Under the pieces are notes generated by a model. It was not told the origin of the DNA. It searched no databases and saw only the letters and a program-made list of their open reading frames with translations. The position numbers and the translations under genes are program-made. A DNA stretch of 19,460 nucleotides from Bacillota bacterium (GTDB lineage: Bacteria; Bacillota; Clostridia; Acetivibrionales; DSM-1351), in NCBI GenBank assembly GCA_023392075.1, contig JAEVZU010000086.1, forward strand, positions 1 to 19,460. Reading direction: 5' to 3'. Positions 6,730 through 13,841 of this stretch are shown here, in pieces. Every line of letters starts with the position of its first letter. The first letter of the stretch is position 1.

Positions 6730-7608
6730 TTAGGTAAGTGACCACAGCGGCAAACCGCTTTCAAAATTGACATTGATTTTGCCTGTATCCTTTAGCCATG
6801 CGAGATAAGAACGAACCGTGCTGCCCACAAGAACATACTGCTCAAAATTCATGGTGAGGTCATACTCATTGAACAGCTTTTGCAGGATATGTTCAAAACA
6901 AAGCGTCTCCTTGCAGAACTGCAGTATCTTTTCCGCAATCTCCAGTACCTTGTCAATATTGAGCTGGGCGAGCGGTGCGATGTTGTTTGTCGCTCCCGCG
7001 TGAGCTGGAACAAACATGGAGGCCTCCAGTGTCTTTACCATTGTCAGCGTATTGAGATAGGCTTCCACGTCATAAATAAAACTGATTTGATATTTTTCCA
7101 GCGTTTCCTTGCTGGACAGGCAGTCCGCCAGATAGACCACATTGTCCGCATCACGATAACCAACCATGTCGAAAAAATGCCCCGGCAGTGGGAGAATAAT
7201 CATACCGTGCGGCAGTACTTCCTCATTCAGATATTCCGCGTCACTCTCCTGGGCCATCAGAAATTTGTGCCGCAAATCCTTGGGCGGATAGCCGCCATAC
7301 AGAAAGGATGGCTCCAGCAGAGGGTGGCGTGTAAAGTCGCAGTCGATCCCCGGCGCGTAGATTTTACAGCCTGTCTGGTTCTGTAAATATTTGTTTCCCC
7401 CAATATGGTCGGCATTGGAATGGGTGTTCAGAATTGCTTTCAGGTACCAGTTATTTTTTTCCAGCATCTGTCGGACTTTTCTTCCCGCATCCTTGTCGCT
7501 TCCGCTGTCTACTAGATAAACCTCATTATCCTGACCAACATAAAGCCCCATTTTCGCCGGACAGTTGATGTAATAGCTATTACTTCCGACCTTTACCAGT
7601 TCATACAT
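6730..7608 (-). CDS. MBL-fold metallo-hydrolase
   Basis: The 292-residue protein has the metallo-beta-lactamase fold. YLVDSGSDKDAG forms the early strand. The metal motif is LNTHSNADHIGGN (H63, N65, D67, H68), in which Asn takes the place of the second His of the usual HxHxDH. PLPGHFFDMVGY gives the next His, VVYLADCLS the bridging Asp, and VPAHAG the last His. The C-terminal approximately 80 residues are a helical extension. The family includes glyoxalase II-like thioesterases, lactonases and phosphodiesterases, and the substrate here cannot be read from sequence. The ATG at 7608 has a strong SD (AGGAGG) that overlaps the stop region of the preceding XRE-cupin gene, 12 bp away, so both are in one operon and probably functionally linked. 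Base composition is visibly more GC-rich than in the gene downstream. Confidence 0.88.
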   Translation of the reverse strand: MYELVKVGSNSYYINCPAKMGLYVGQDNEVYLVDSGSDKDAGRKVRQMLEKNNWYLKAILNTHSNADHIGGNKYLQNQTGCKIYAPGIDCDFTRHPLLEPSFLYGGYPPKDLRHKFLMAQESDAEYLNEEVLPHGMIILPLPGHFFDMVGYRDADNVVYLADCLSSKETLEKYQISFIYDVEAYLNTLTMVKTLEASMFVPAHAGATNNIAPLAQLNIDKVLEIAEKILQFCKETLCFEHILQKLFNEYDLTMNFEQYVLVGSTVRSYLAWLKDTGKINVNFESGLPLWSLT

Positions 7609-7620
7609 TGTTGCACCTCC

Positions 7621-8178
7621 TTAGCGGCTAGGATAGAAAATCATATTATTGACCATGCAAATTTCTTCAAATGGATTACTGTAAACATGCGAAGTATCCG
7701 CCTTAAAACGAAGCGCTTGTTTTTCCTCAACCGTAACAGTTTTCCCGTTTAAGCAAATCTTCAACTTGCCTTGTAGAACAAAAATATATTCCTCAACACC
7801 ATCCTGATGTTTCTCCGAGTGGTGATTGCAGCCTGGATCAAACTCGATATAGAATGTTTCCGCATTTCTTACCGGATCATATGCAAACAGTGGATACGCC
7901 CTCATACGACCGTTATCTTCAATTACAACGTTTTCCGTCTGCATCGTTGCTACGGTATATTCCACCTGCTGGTCTTGCAAAAGCGATGATAAAGGTACCT
8001 TCAGCCCTGTTGCGATCTTCCATAGTGTATTGATAGTCGGAGACGACTGCCCTCGCTCAATTTGACCCAGCATCGGTTTGCTGACGGTCGTAATCTTCGC
8101 CACGTCATCCAGTGTGAGATTTTGGCTTGTACGTATTTTCTTCAACTTTTCCCCTATGCTTGGAATGGATGTACTCAT
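7621..8178 (-). CDS. XRE-family transcriptional regulator with C-terminal cupin domain
   Basis: The 185-residue regulator has an N-terminal helix-turn-helix (about residues 6-62: IGEKLKKIRTSQNLTLDDVA, then SKPMLGQIERGQSSPTINTL). Its C-terminal cupin-2 domain (about residues 105-182) includes CNHHSEKHQDGVEEYIFVLQ and a second motif ending in SHVYSNP. Members such as PuuR-like regulators sense a small ligand through the cupin and usually repress adjacent catabolic genes. I chose the ATG at 8178 because GGGAGGACAA is its SD site. An in-frame ATG at 8196 lies before that SD site and would add six residues. The gene is first in an operon with the MBL-fold hydrolase, and a perfect palindrome over its promoter suggests autoregulation. 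Confidence 0.9.
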   Translation of the reverse strand: MSTSIPSIGEKLKKIRTSQNLTLDDVAKITTVSKPMLGQIERGQSSPTINTLWKIATGLKVPLSSLLQDQQVEYTVATMQTENVVIEDNGRMRAYPLFAYDPVRNAETFYIEFDPGCNHHSEKHQDGVEEYIFVLQGKLKICLNGKTVTVEEKQALRFKADTSHVYSNPFEEICMVNNMIFYPSR

Positions 8179-8200
8179 TTTGTCCTCCCTGGCCATATGT

Positions 8201-8230
8201 TATGTTATAATAATAATTTATTATAACATA
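8201..8230. promoter_or_regulatory. 30-bp palindromic operator candidate for the XRE-cupin gene
   Basis: The arms TATGTTATAATAA (8201-8213) and TTATTATAACATA (8218-8230) are exact complements around a 4-bp centre. The site starts 22 bp upstream of the regulator's ATG and covers its predicted -10 box. A dimeric HTH_XRE protein binding here would block its own promoter. That is inference from position and symmetry. Confidence 0.7.
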
Positions 8231-8247
8231 TTTATGAAAGGATGCAA
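8220..8247 (-). promoter_or_regulatory. Candidate sigma-A promoter for the XRE-cupin/MBL operon
   Basis: On the minus strand there is TTGCAT (8247-8242), a 16-bp spacer, and TATAAT (8225-8220). The -10 is a perfect match and lies inside the right arm of the 30-bp palindrome. The -35 matches 4 of 6 consensus bases. Confidence 0.55.
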
Positions 8248-8388
8248 GCTAAACATGGGAATTTTTACTATTATAAAACTAGTAAAGTGATTGTTCACCG
8301 GTCTTATGCTGTATAGCATACAATGGCCAATATCATTGGATTCTTCAATCATTATGTGATGGTATCTCCATTTGCTTTCCTTTTTCAA

Positions 8389-8805
8389 TTAACAAAAGAA
8401 TTTCTTTTTTAAATAATTCCCTATTTCATACGGACATCCCCAATAATCAAATATGCCGCCTTTATTACTGTTCTGACCGCATATCACAAAAACACCTGTT
8501 CCAAGTTTTTGTTTCAGATAGGATGCAAGCCAGCCGACAAATCCGCTGTTATCTAAATTCTCCCGGAAATGAAAACTGACTATTTTAAATTGCTCCTTGA
8601 TTTCATCCTTAGAGGGTATTAACTGGCTCCAAACCTCTTCATCTCTTACAAAGGCTATAGCAGTTTCTTTCGCTTTGCATTCCAACTCGGCAATCGGGAA
8701 TTCTTCGAAAATATATGAGTTATCAAAATCCTTAAACTCAGCCCTTGAAAGAACCCTTAACAATCGTTCCTCTGTTTGTTCTTCCGTTTCTTTGCTAATG
8801 TACAT
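8389..8805 (-). CDS. DUF6196-like protein of unknown function
   Basis: The 138-residue protein opens MYISKETEEQTEERLLRVLS. It contains RDEEVWSQLIPSKDEIKEQF, the striking segment LDNSGFVGWLASYLKQKLGT, then GVFVICGQNSNKGGIFDYWG. I associate this NSGFVGWLA/GQNSxxGGIFDYWGCP pattern with the small uncharacterised DUF6196 family. The name is from memory and was not searched. No signal peptide or membrane helix is visible, so it is likely cytoplasmic. The gene follows the cupin gene by 29 bp and ends the peptidase/amidase/cupin cluster. The start at 8805 is preceded by a weak SD (AGGAGATGAG). Confidence 0.7.
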   Translation of the reverse strand: MYISKETEEQTEERLLRVLSRAEFKDFDNSYIFEEFPIAELECKAKETAIAFVRDEEVWSQLIPSKDEIKEQFKIVSFHFRENLDNSGFVGWLASYLKQKLGTGVFVICGQNSNKGGIFDYWGCPYEIGNYLKKKFFC

Positions 8806-8834
8806 AGTTACTCATCTCCTACTGACATTGTGGT

Positions 8835-9167
8835 TTATTTAACTTCATACCTATCTTTTTGATTGAAAAATGTCATATCAGCATATCCGGCAAATATTCT
8901 TCCTGAATGCTTCACCCCGTCCGGAATGTAATATCTCTCACCTTTCATATAGGTATTTGAAACTCCGTCGATATTCAACTCGATTTTCCCTTCGAGAACG
9001 ACTCCCCATTGGCTTGCATGCGAATGCTCCGGTAAATCAATATCCTCAGCAAATTCCATAAAAATAATCTGATAGGTATCTCCCTGTGAAAGGTAGGCGC
9101 TAATTCCTTGCAATGGAATATCAGCCCTTGGAAGCTCTATAATCGGTTCAGGAAATATATTTGACAT
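8835..9167 (-). CDS. Small single-domain cupin protein
   Basis: The 110-residue protein is one cupin barrel. Motif 1 is in DLPEHSHASQWGVVLEGKIE (His, His and downstream Glu expected to hold a metal). Motif 2 is in GERYYIPDGVKHSGRI (P-x-G-x-x-H). Small cupins act as dioxygenases, isomerases or sugar/ligand-binding accessory proteins, and the length alone does not tell which. The SD AGAAGGAGAG precedes the ATG at 9167. It follows the nitrilase gene by 38 bp and precedes the DUF6196-like gene by 29 bp, so it is probably co-transcribed with both. Confidence 0.85.
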   Translation of the reverse strand: MSNIFPEPIIELPRADIPLQGISAYLSQGDTYQIIFMEFAEDIDLPEHSHASQWGVVLEGKIELNIDGVSNTYMKGERYYIPDGVKHSGRIFAGYADMTFFNQKDRYEVK

Positions 9168-9205
9168 CTGTTTCTCTCCTTCTATTCATATTTTTATTTT
9201 CATTT

Positions 9206-10162
9206 TTACTTCTCTAAATCGGGGACACGAGTTGTCATAACTTTATAACGTGGAAGCATTTTTTCTCTGTAATATATTTCTGCTGCGGGATTGATGGTAC
9301 TCCAGGCTTTTAGATACGATTCTGGCAAATCAGGTATCCAGTATCTATTTTCTTCAATCATAGCCTTCTGCCATTGTGTCTTGCCAAAATCCACTTCTGC
9401 TGTGACCAGTCCTTCTCCTTCACAAAATATACGCCGTGCTGCTATGCTACCCTCCTTATCAAGTATCTGCGTTGCACCTACAAACTGCCGTGTCTGTACT
9501 TTACTTGCCTCAGGGAAATTGTAAGCTCTGGCATGTCCGCAATGACAGGCATGCACCACAGGAACACGTAACAGCTTTGCAAAGGTTACGGGTGTTTCAA
9601 TTGCCAGAGCCTGATTATATGTCCGCAACGGTTCCCGATCTTTAGGCGCATCCAGAGGCAAATCCCACCAACATGATCCTGCCAAAACAATATCCACTTT
9701 CCCCGAAAGCCGTTTCACGGTGTCAAATCGAAGCATTTCCCAGCATAAAGCCACGCCGATATTTCCGATGGGCGTATGTAATATGTGATCCGTATCACCC
9801 TTTGTGTAATAACAGTTTTCAAACTGGGTAGGTATATCCTTTTTGTGAGAAAAGACGCTTCCGTCAGGGAATATCAAATCGAAAGTATTATGGCAATCAG
9901 AACCATCAAAGCAAAGATATGAGCCACCTATAATGATATTAAAATCATCAGACCACTTCTTGAGCAGGCTTTGAATATGAACCCCCTCTAAAGCAACCGC
10001 GTCCATCTCAGGAGAAAACCCAATGGCAGACGGGAAAAATTCCGGTAGCAGAATTAATTCAAATCCGTTTTGGGCGGCCTGCATAATATAATCCCTTATC
10101 TTCTTCATGTTGCTTTCAATATCTGCAAAATAGCAATTTAACTGAAGTACGGCTATTTTCAT
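9206..10162 (-). CDS. Carbon-nitrogen hydrolase (nitrilase superfamily amidase)
   Basis: The 318-residue protein has the catalytic Glu-Lys-Cys triad of the nitrilase superfamily: Glu41 in ILLPEFFPS, a Lys around 107-108 in FSHKKDIPT, and Cys140 in VALCWEMLRFD. Such enzymes cleave non-peptide C-N bonds in amides, N-carbamoyl compounds or nitriles. The ALCWE elbow points to an amidase or carbamoylase more than a true nitrilase. The exact substrate is unknown. Its ATG overlaps the stop of the P1 peptidase gene (ATGA at 10162-10159), so translation is coupled and the two enzymes probably act in one pathway. A cupin gene follows 38 bp downstream. Confidence 0.88.
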   Translation of the reverse strand: MKIAVLQLNCYFADIESNMKKIRDYIMQAAQNGFELILLPEFFPSAIGFSPEMDAVALEGVHIQSLLKKWSDDFNIIIGGSYLCFDGSDCHNTFDLIFPDGSVFSHKKDIPTQFENCYYTKGDTDHILHTPIGNIGVALCWEMLRFDTVKRLSGKVDIVLAGSCWWDLPLDAPKDREPLRTYNQALAIETPVTFAKLLRVPVVHACHCGHARAYNFPEASKVQTRQFVGATQILDKEGSIAARRIFCEGEGLVTAEVDFGKTQWQKAMIEENRYWIPDLPESYLKAWSTINPAAEIYYREKMLPRYKVMTTRVPDLEK

Positions 10163-11151
10163 GTGGTTTCTCCTTTTGGGGCCATACTGACAAATAAATC
10201 CTTATAGGAAGGGAAGCCTGCAATCGAATCGGCACATTTGACTGCCTGAACAATGGCTCTTTCAACGGCTCTTGCAGCCATTACGCAGACAACATTAAAG
10301 TTCGCTTCCATTTCACAAGTGGCCATCGTAAAAATGGTGTCTCCGTCAAAAGTGGTATGAGCCGGCCTAACCGCTCTAGCAATGCCATTATGTGATATGG
10401 TGGCAAGCTTATTTGCTTCGGCCTTTGAAAGCTTTGCATTGGTGGTGACCACGCCAACCACCGTATTTTCGCTGAATATATCTGTGTTGTCACTATAGTT
10501 TTTTATCATCAGTTCCTCGGAATTGCCAATGCTCTTTTTGTCGTTATTCCGCGCTCCGGCGATGATTCGGTGGGTCTCATCATCGTATACATCACCGATA
10601 CAGTTGACTGCCATCAAAGCACCGACCATCAGTTCCCTTGATTTCAGACAAAACGAGCCGATACCGCCCTTCATGGCATAATTAAGCCCCTTAATCTTGC
10701 CGATTGTAGCTCCCGTACCGGCGCCAACGCTTCCGTTTATTACCGCGTTGGTATTTGCGTTTTCACAGGCCTCATAACCCATATTTTTATCCGGTCTTAT
10801 CATATGATTGCCACATTTCAGATCAAACAATACAGCGCCACATACGATCGGTACTTTTGTAACCCTGACGTCGCGCCCGACATGATGTTCTTCAAGGTAC
10901 TGCATCACCCCGGCGGCTGCGTCCAGGCCAAAGGCACTGCCGCCCGAAAGGAGAACAGCGTGTATGGCTTCCCGCACGTTAACGGAATCAAGTGCATCGG
11001 TTTCCCTGGTGCTAGGCGAGCCGCCCCGAACATCAACACCGGCTACGGCGCCTGCTTCACAGATGACGACAGTACAGCCGGTAGCTGCGCCAAAATCCTG
11101 GGCATGTCCAACTTTTATACCTCTTATATCAGTAAAACCAACCTGTTCCAT
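10159..11151 (-). CDS. P1-family (DmpA/NylC-like) self-processing N-terminal-nucleophile hydrolase
   Basis: The 330-residue protein has the DmpA/BapA/NylC fold. Landmarks are FTDIRGIKVGHAQDFGAATGCTVVI, VRGGSPSTRETDALD, LLSGGSAFGLDAAAGVMQYL, GSVGAGTGATIG and, near the C-terminus, SENTVVGVVTTNAK. In this family the chain cuts itself to free a nucleophile. The Asn229-Thr230 step here resembles the Asn-Thr cleavage of the nylon-oligomer hydrolase NylC, so Thr230 is the likely nucleophile. Members hydrolyse D- or beta-aminopeptides and amide oligomers. I chose the ATG at 11151, behind AAGGGGG and at the conserved N-terminus. The frame stays open 90 bp further up but reads as unrelated low-complexity sequence. 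It overlaps the nitrilase gene by 4 bp. Confidence 0.88.
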   Translation of the reverse strand: MEQVGFTDIRGIKVGHAQDFGAATGCTVVICEAGAVAGVDVRGGSPSTRETDALDSVNVREAIHAVLLSGGSAFGLDAAAGVMQYLEEHHVGRDVRVTKVPIVCGAVLFDLKCGNHMIRPDKNMGYEACENANTNAVINGSVGAGTGATIGKIKGLNYAMKGGIGSFCLKSRELMVGALMAVNCIGDVYDDETHRIIAGARNNDKKSIGNSEELMIKNYSDNTDIFSENTVVGVVTTNAKLSKAEANKLATISHNGIARAVRPAHTTFDGDTIFTMATCEMEANFNVVCVMAARAVERAIVQAVKCADSIAGFPSYKDLFVSMAPKGETT

Positions 11152-11162
11152 ATAGAGCCCCC

Positions 11163-11264
11163 TTACTGTCGAAGACTGTCTTCGACTATTTGAATAATTG
11201 TTCCGACGACGGACATCGCCCCTTTGGCAAGATCGCTGCAAGCGATAATATCAAATCCGTATTT
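11163..11264 (-). pseudogene. Possible C-terminal remnant of a lost gene upstream of the P1 peptidase
   Basis: A 33-codon open stretch reads KYGFDIIACSDLAKGAMSVV and GTIIQIVEDSLRQ before TAA (11165-11163). It is bounded upstream by a TGA at 11267-11265. It reads like a genuine protein tail (hydrophobic strand, then amphipathic helix). Its stop sits 11 bp before the peptidase ATG with the SD site overlapping, as in an operon. GC-richness also ends at about 11260. I could not identify the family. It may equally be chance open frame. Confidence 0.4.
11168..11186. repeat. Perfect 19-bp palindrome upstream of the P1 peptidase gene
   Basis: GTCGAAGAC, T, GTCTTCGAC: 9-bp perfect arms around one base, 17 bp upstream of the peptidase ATG and just before its SD site. 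In RNA it would form a tight GC-rich hairpin. There is no U-tract, so it is not a classical terminator. It could be an operator, an mRNA-processing or stability hairpin, or part of the preceding gene fragment. Confidence 0.6.
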
Positions 11265-11339
11265 TCAATAAATCCAAATACATAATACTCATGAAAATGA
11301 TTCGGAAACTTTTGCATAATTCCCTGAAAGTGATATGCT

Positions 11340-11510
11340 TTAATTTTTTAGTTCCGCATCAAATTTTAAAGTCCTTATTTCCTTTGTCAAGAGCGAACCC
11401 CTTCCTGATAATTTGATAACAAGTGTACCATAGGTCTCAGTATCATTCTTGTATGATATTGCTCTTTGATAGTTACTTCTAATCTTACCCCATGCATTTC
11501 CAATTGTCAA
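11340..11510 (-). other. Unidentified short open frame in the bioY upstream region
   Basis: A 56-codon stretch (TTG at 11510 to TAA at 11342-11340) reads LTIGNAWGKIRSNYQRAISY, KNDTETYGTLVIKLSGRG and SLLTKEIRTLKFDAELKN. The composition is protein-like, but no SD site precedes it, the start falls inside the biotin operator, and no family was recognised. It may be the decayed end of a gene removed when the region was rearranged. With the fragments above, it is all I can see in 11264-11499 before the operator. Confidence 0.25.
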
Positions 11511-11539
11511 CCATTATTAAATATTCGGTTGACAATTGG
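11500..11539 (+). promoter_or_regulatory. BirA-type biotin operator upstream of bioY
   Basis: Perfect 13-bp arms CCAATTGTCAACC (11500-11512) and GGTTGACAATTGG (11527-11539) are separated by 14 bp. This matches the known BirA operator pattern (TTGTnAACC, about 14-16 bp, GGTTnACAA) of biotin genes in bacteria whose BirA carries a DNA-binding domain. The right arm contains the TTGACA -35 box of the bio promoter, so biotinyl-AMP-bound BirA should shut off the operon. Regulation by BirA is inferred; the birA gene is not in the window. Confidence 0.9.
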
Positions 11540-11557
11540 ATTTTTTATTACTATAAT
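11529..11557 (+). promoter_or_regulatory. Consensus sigma-A promoter of the biotin operon
   Basis: TTGACA (11529-11534), a 17-bp spacer and TATAAT (11552-11557) match the sigma-A consensus completely. The expected transcription start is near 11564, about 68 bp before the bioY ATG. The -35 lies within the biotin operator, which explains how such a strong promoter can be repressed. Confidence 0.88.
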
Positions 11558-11631
11558 TCTACATATTACGAATCCTAGGTGATAATTTCTATAACAGTTA
11601 AATATTTCTACTATAAAGGAGAATATTTATT

Positions 11632-12204
11632 ATGAATAAACACCTCAATACAAAATCCATGATACTATGTGCCATGTTCACAGCGCTTACCGCAATCGGG
11701 GCATACATCCGCATCCCTATCCCAATCATTCCATTTACACTACAGTTTCTTTTTACTATGCTGGCAGGACTCCTGCTTGGCGGAAAGCTTGGCTCTGTCA
11801 GTGTCATTTTATATACTGCTCTTGGCCTTATGGGGCTGCCTATATTTGCCGAAGGCGGAGGCTTAGCATATATGCTCAAACCAAGCTTTGGGTACATTAT
11901 CGGCTTTTGCATCGGAGCTTTCATTACAGGCATAATTGCAAACAAATCCCCCTCCCCTTCGTATAAAAGACTGCTTGCAGCAAACTTTACGGGACTTATT
12001 ATTGTTTATCTTTTAGGTATGGCCTACTATTGGCTGATAAGTAACTTTTATCTTGGTACGGGCATCGGCCTGTGGCCGTTGTTTCTCTACTGTTTCATTC
12101 TTGCGGTTCCCGGAGATATCGTACTTTGCATTCTGGCTGCGATATTGGCTAAAAGGCTGATTCCTGTTTTAAGCAAATATCAATCGGAGGTGCGCTTTGG
12201 ATAA
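11632..12204 (+). CDS. bioY: BioY, substrate-binding S component of an ECF biotin transporter
   Basis: The 190-residue membrane protein has about six hydrophobic segments. It carries the BioY signature IPIPIIPFTLQFLFTMLAG, LLGGKLGSVSVILYTALGLM and GLPIFAEGGGLAYMLKPSFG. BioY binds biotin with high affinity. In group II ECF transporters it shares the energising EcfA/A'/T proteins, which are not encoded here. It is the first gene behind the BirA operator and promoter, with an SD AAAGGAG at 11615-11621. Its last codons overlap the bioB start by 8 bp (TTGGATAA), so the two are translationally coupled. Confidence 0.95.
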   Translation: MNKHLNTKSMILCAMFTALTAIGAYIRIPIPIIPFTLQFLFTMLAGLLLGGKLGSVSVILYTALGLMGLPIFAEGGGLAYMLKPSFGYIIGFCIGAFITGIIANKSPSPSYKRLLAANFTGLIIVYLLGMAYYWLISNFYLGTGIGLWPLFLYCFILAVPGDIVLCILAAILAKRLIPVLSKYQSEVRFG

Positions 12205-13168
12205 CATTATAAAATTAAAGAATAAGGCAGTTGAAGGTTTTCTAATCACCAAAGAAGATGCATTGATACTTTATGAAGCTCCACTGGAAGAGCTGTGTAA
12301 AGCCGCAGATGAGATTAGAATTCTTTTCTGCGGTTCCACATTCGACCTCTGTACGATTATCAACGGAAAAAGCGGACGCTGCACGGAGGATTGCAAATAC
12401 TGTGCCCAGTCGTCCTTTTATCACACAAATATCGAAACCTATCCTCTTTTGAGTACGGATGATATTTTGACACAGGCCAAATACAATGACAAAAACGGCG
12501 TTTTACGGTATTCCATCGTGACCTCCGGAAAGACACTGAATGAACAAGAACTTGACGCTGTCTGTGAGAGCATACGGAAAATCAGAAAGCAGACTGAAAT
12601 TTCTGTATGCACCTCTCTGGGACTTCTGAATGAAAAACAATTCCAACAGCTGAAGGATGCAGGCGTCACACGTGTACATAATAATCTGGAAACCTCGCGC
12701 AGATACTTTCCGAAGGTCTGCACGACACATAGCTACGATGATAAAATTGCTGCTATCCGCTCTGCCCAGCATGTCGGACTTAACGTTTGCAGCGGCGGCA
12801 TCATGGGTCTGGGTGAAACTCCGGAAGACCGCATTGATATGGCACTGACGCTGAGAATTCTGGGTGTGCATTCCATTCCGGTTAATATGCTTAATCCTAT
12901 ACCTGGAACACCATACGAAAATAATTCCAGTCTGACAAATGACGATATGTGCCGCATTGTAGCAGTCTATCGGTTTCTGCTTCCAAACGCTTCGATTCGT
13001 CTTGCGGGCGGACGCGGCCTTCTGCCGGATAAGGGACGAGCATGTTTCATTTCCGGCGCGAATGCGGCTATCTCCGGCGATATGCTGACAACCACAGGAA
13101 TTTCCATTGCAACGGATATGCAAATGCTGCAAGAGCTTGGCTATGAGGTGGTGCTGCAAAATGCGTAA
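12197..13168 (+). CDS. bioB: Biotin synthase BioB (radical SAM)
   Basis: The 323-residue enzyme inserts sulfur into dethiobiotin to make biotin. The radical-SAM cluster motif is RCTEDCKYCAQS (Cys62, Cys66, Cys69), followed by the typical EISVCTSLGLL, GLNVCSGGIMGLGE and ASIRLAGGRGL segments. These provide the two Cys and the Arg that hold the sacrificial [2Fe-2S] cluster in characterised BioB. Translation starts at the TTG at 12197 behind a GGAGG site inside bioY. The next in-frame Met would lose conserved sequence. The start overlaps bioY by 8 bp, and the end overlaps bioD by 8 bp. Length is normal for the family. Confidence 0.96.
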   Translation: MDNIIKLKNKAVEGFLITKEDALILYEAPLEELCKAADEIRILFCGSTFDLCTIINGKSGRCTEDCKYCAQSSFYHTNIETYPLLSTDDILTQAKYNDKNGVLRYSIVTSGKTLNEQELDAVCESIRKIRKQTEISVCTSLGLLNEKQFQQLKDAGVTRVHNNLETSRRYFPKVCTTHSYDDKIAAIRSAQHVGLNVCSGGIMGLGETPEDRIDMALTLRILGVHSIPVNMLNPIPGTPYENNSSLTNDDMCRIVAVYRFLLPNASIRLAGGRGLLPDKGRACFISGANAAISGDMLTTTGISIATDMQMLQELGYEVVLQNA

Positions 13169-13841
13169 AGGAATTTTTATAACAGCAACCGGTACAGATA
13201 TAGGCAAAACCTATGTGACGGCGCTTCTGATTAAAAGAATGCGGGAACTTGGCATGAACACAGGATATTATAAGGCCGCTCTCAGCGGTGCTGAAAATAT
13301 AACCGAGAGCGATGCAGGATATGTCAACTCAGTTGCCAATATAGGCCAAAACCCGAAAACGCTCTTATCCTATCTTTACAAGAATGCCGTTTCCCCGCAT
13401 CTTGCTTCGAGGCTTGAAGGAAATCCTGTGGAGCTTGGTAAAGTAAAAACGGATTTTGTTCATGTTACTGAAAAATACGATTACACTGTCGTTGAAGGAA
13501 GTGGAGGTATTGTCTGTCCCATCCGCTATGATGATACTTCCCACATTTTCCTGGAAGATATCATCAAAGCCCTTGAGCTTGATACACTGATTGTAGCGGA
13601 TGCAGGCCTTGGTACCATCAACGCAGTTGTCCTCACGGTCGAATATATGCGGCAGAAAAAAATCGGTATTAAAGGCATCATTTTAAACCGCTATACAGGC
13701 ACCTTAATGCAGGAAGACAACATCAAAATGATTGAAAAAATCACCGGACTGCCGGTTATTTCACTGGTCGAGCCTGATGCAAAGGAATTAACTATTGATA
13801 AAAATGTGCTATGCGAAATCTTTAAGGAGGCATCAAAATGA
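13161..13841 (+). CDS. bioD: Dethiobiotin synthetase BioD
   Basis: The 226-residue ATP-dependent carboxylase closes the ureido ring of 7,8-diaminopelargonate. It has the P-loop FITATGTDIGKTYVTALLIK near the N-terminus, YYKAALSG (Lys of the substrate site), VEGSGGIVCPI, and IVADAGLGTINAVVLTVEYM. I chose the ATG at 13161 because the P-loop domain starts there. It overlaps the bioB stop by 8 bp and has GAGGTGGTG upstream as a weak SD, so translation likely depends on coupling. It overlaps bioA by 4 bp (ATGA). Confidence 0.94.
   Translation: MRKGIFITATGTDIGKTYVTALLIKRMRELGMNTGYYKAALSGAENITESDAGYVNSVANIGQNPKTLLSYLYKNAVSPHLASRLEGNPVELGKVKTDFVHVTEKYDYTVVEGSGGIVCPIRYDDTSHIFLEDIIKALELDTLIVADAGLGTINAVVLTVEYMRQKKIGIKGIILNRYTGTLMQEDNIKMIEKITGLPVISLVEPDAKELTIDKNVLCEIFKEASK

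Noticed and set aside
6880..7386. 168-codon plus-strand frame inside the MBL gene
   Set aside because: Exact antisense of a well-supported MBL-fold gene, with biased composition and no SD site or recognisable domain.
8302..8320. Small palindrome TATGCT-GTAT-AGCATA between the DUF6196-like gene and the XRE-cupin promoter
   Set aside because: Six-base arms in AT-rich DNA, no U-tract, not placed over a recognisable promoter; chance is likely.
12503..13207. 234-codon minus-strand frame across bioB
   Set aside because: Antisense shadow of bioB, rich in His/Cys/Arg as such shadows are, without domain similarity or SD site.
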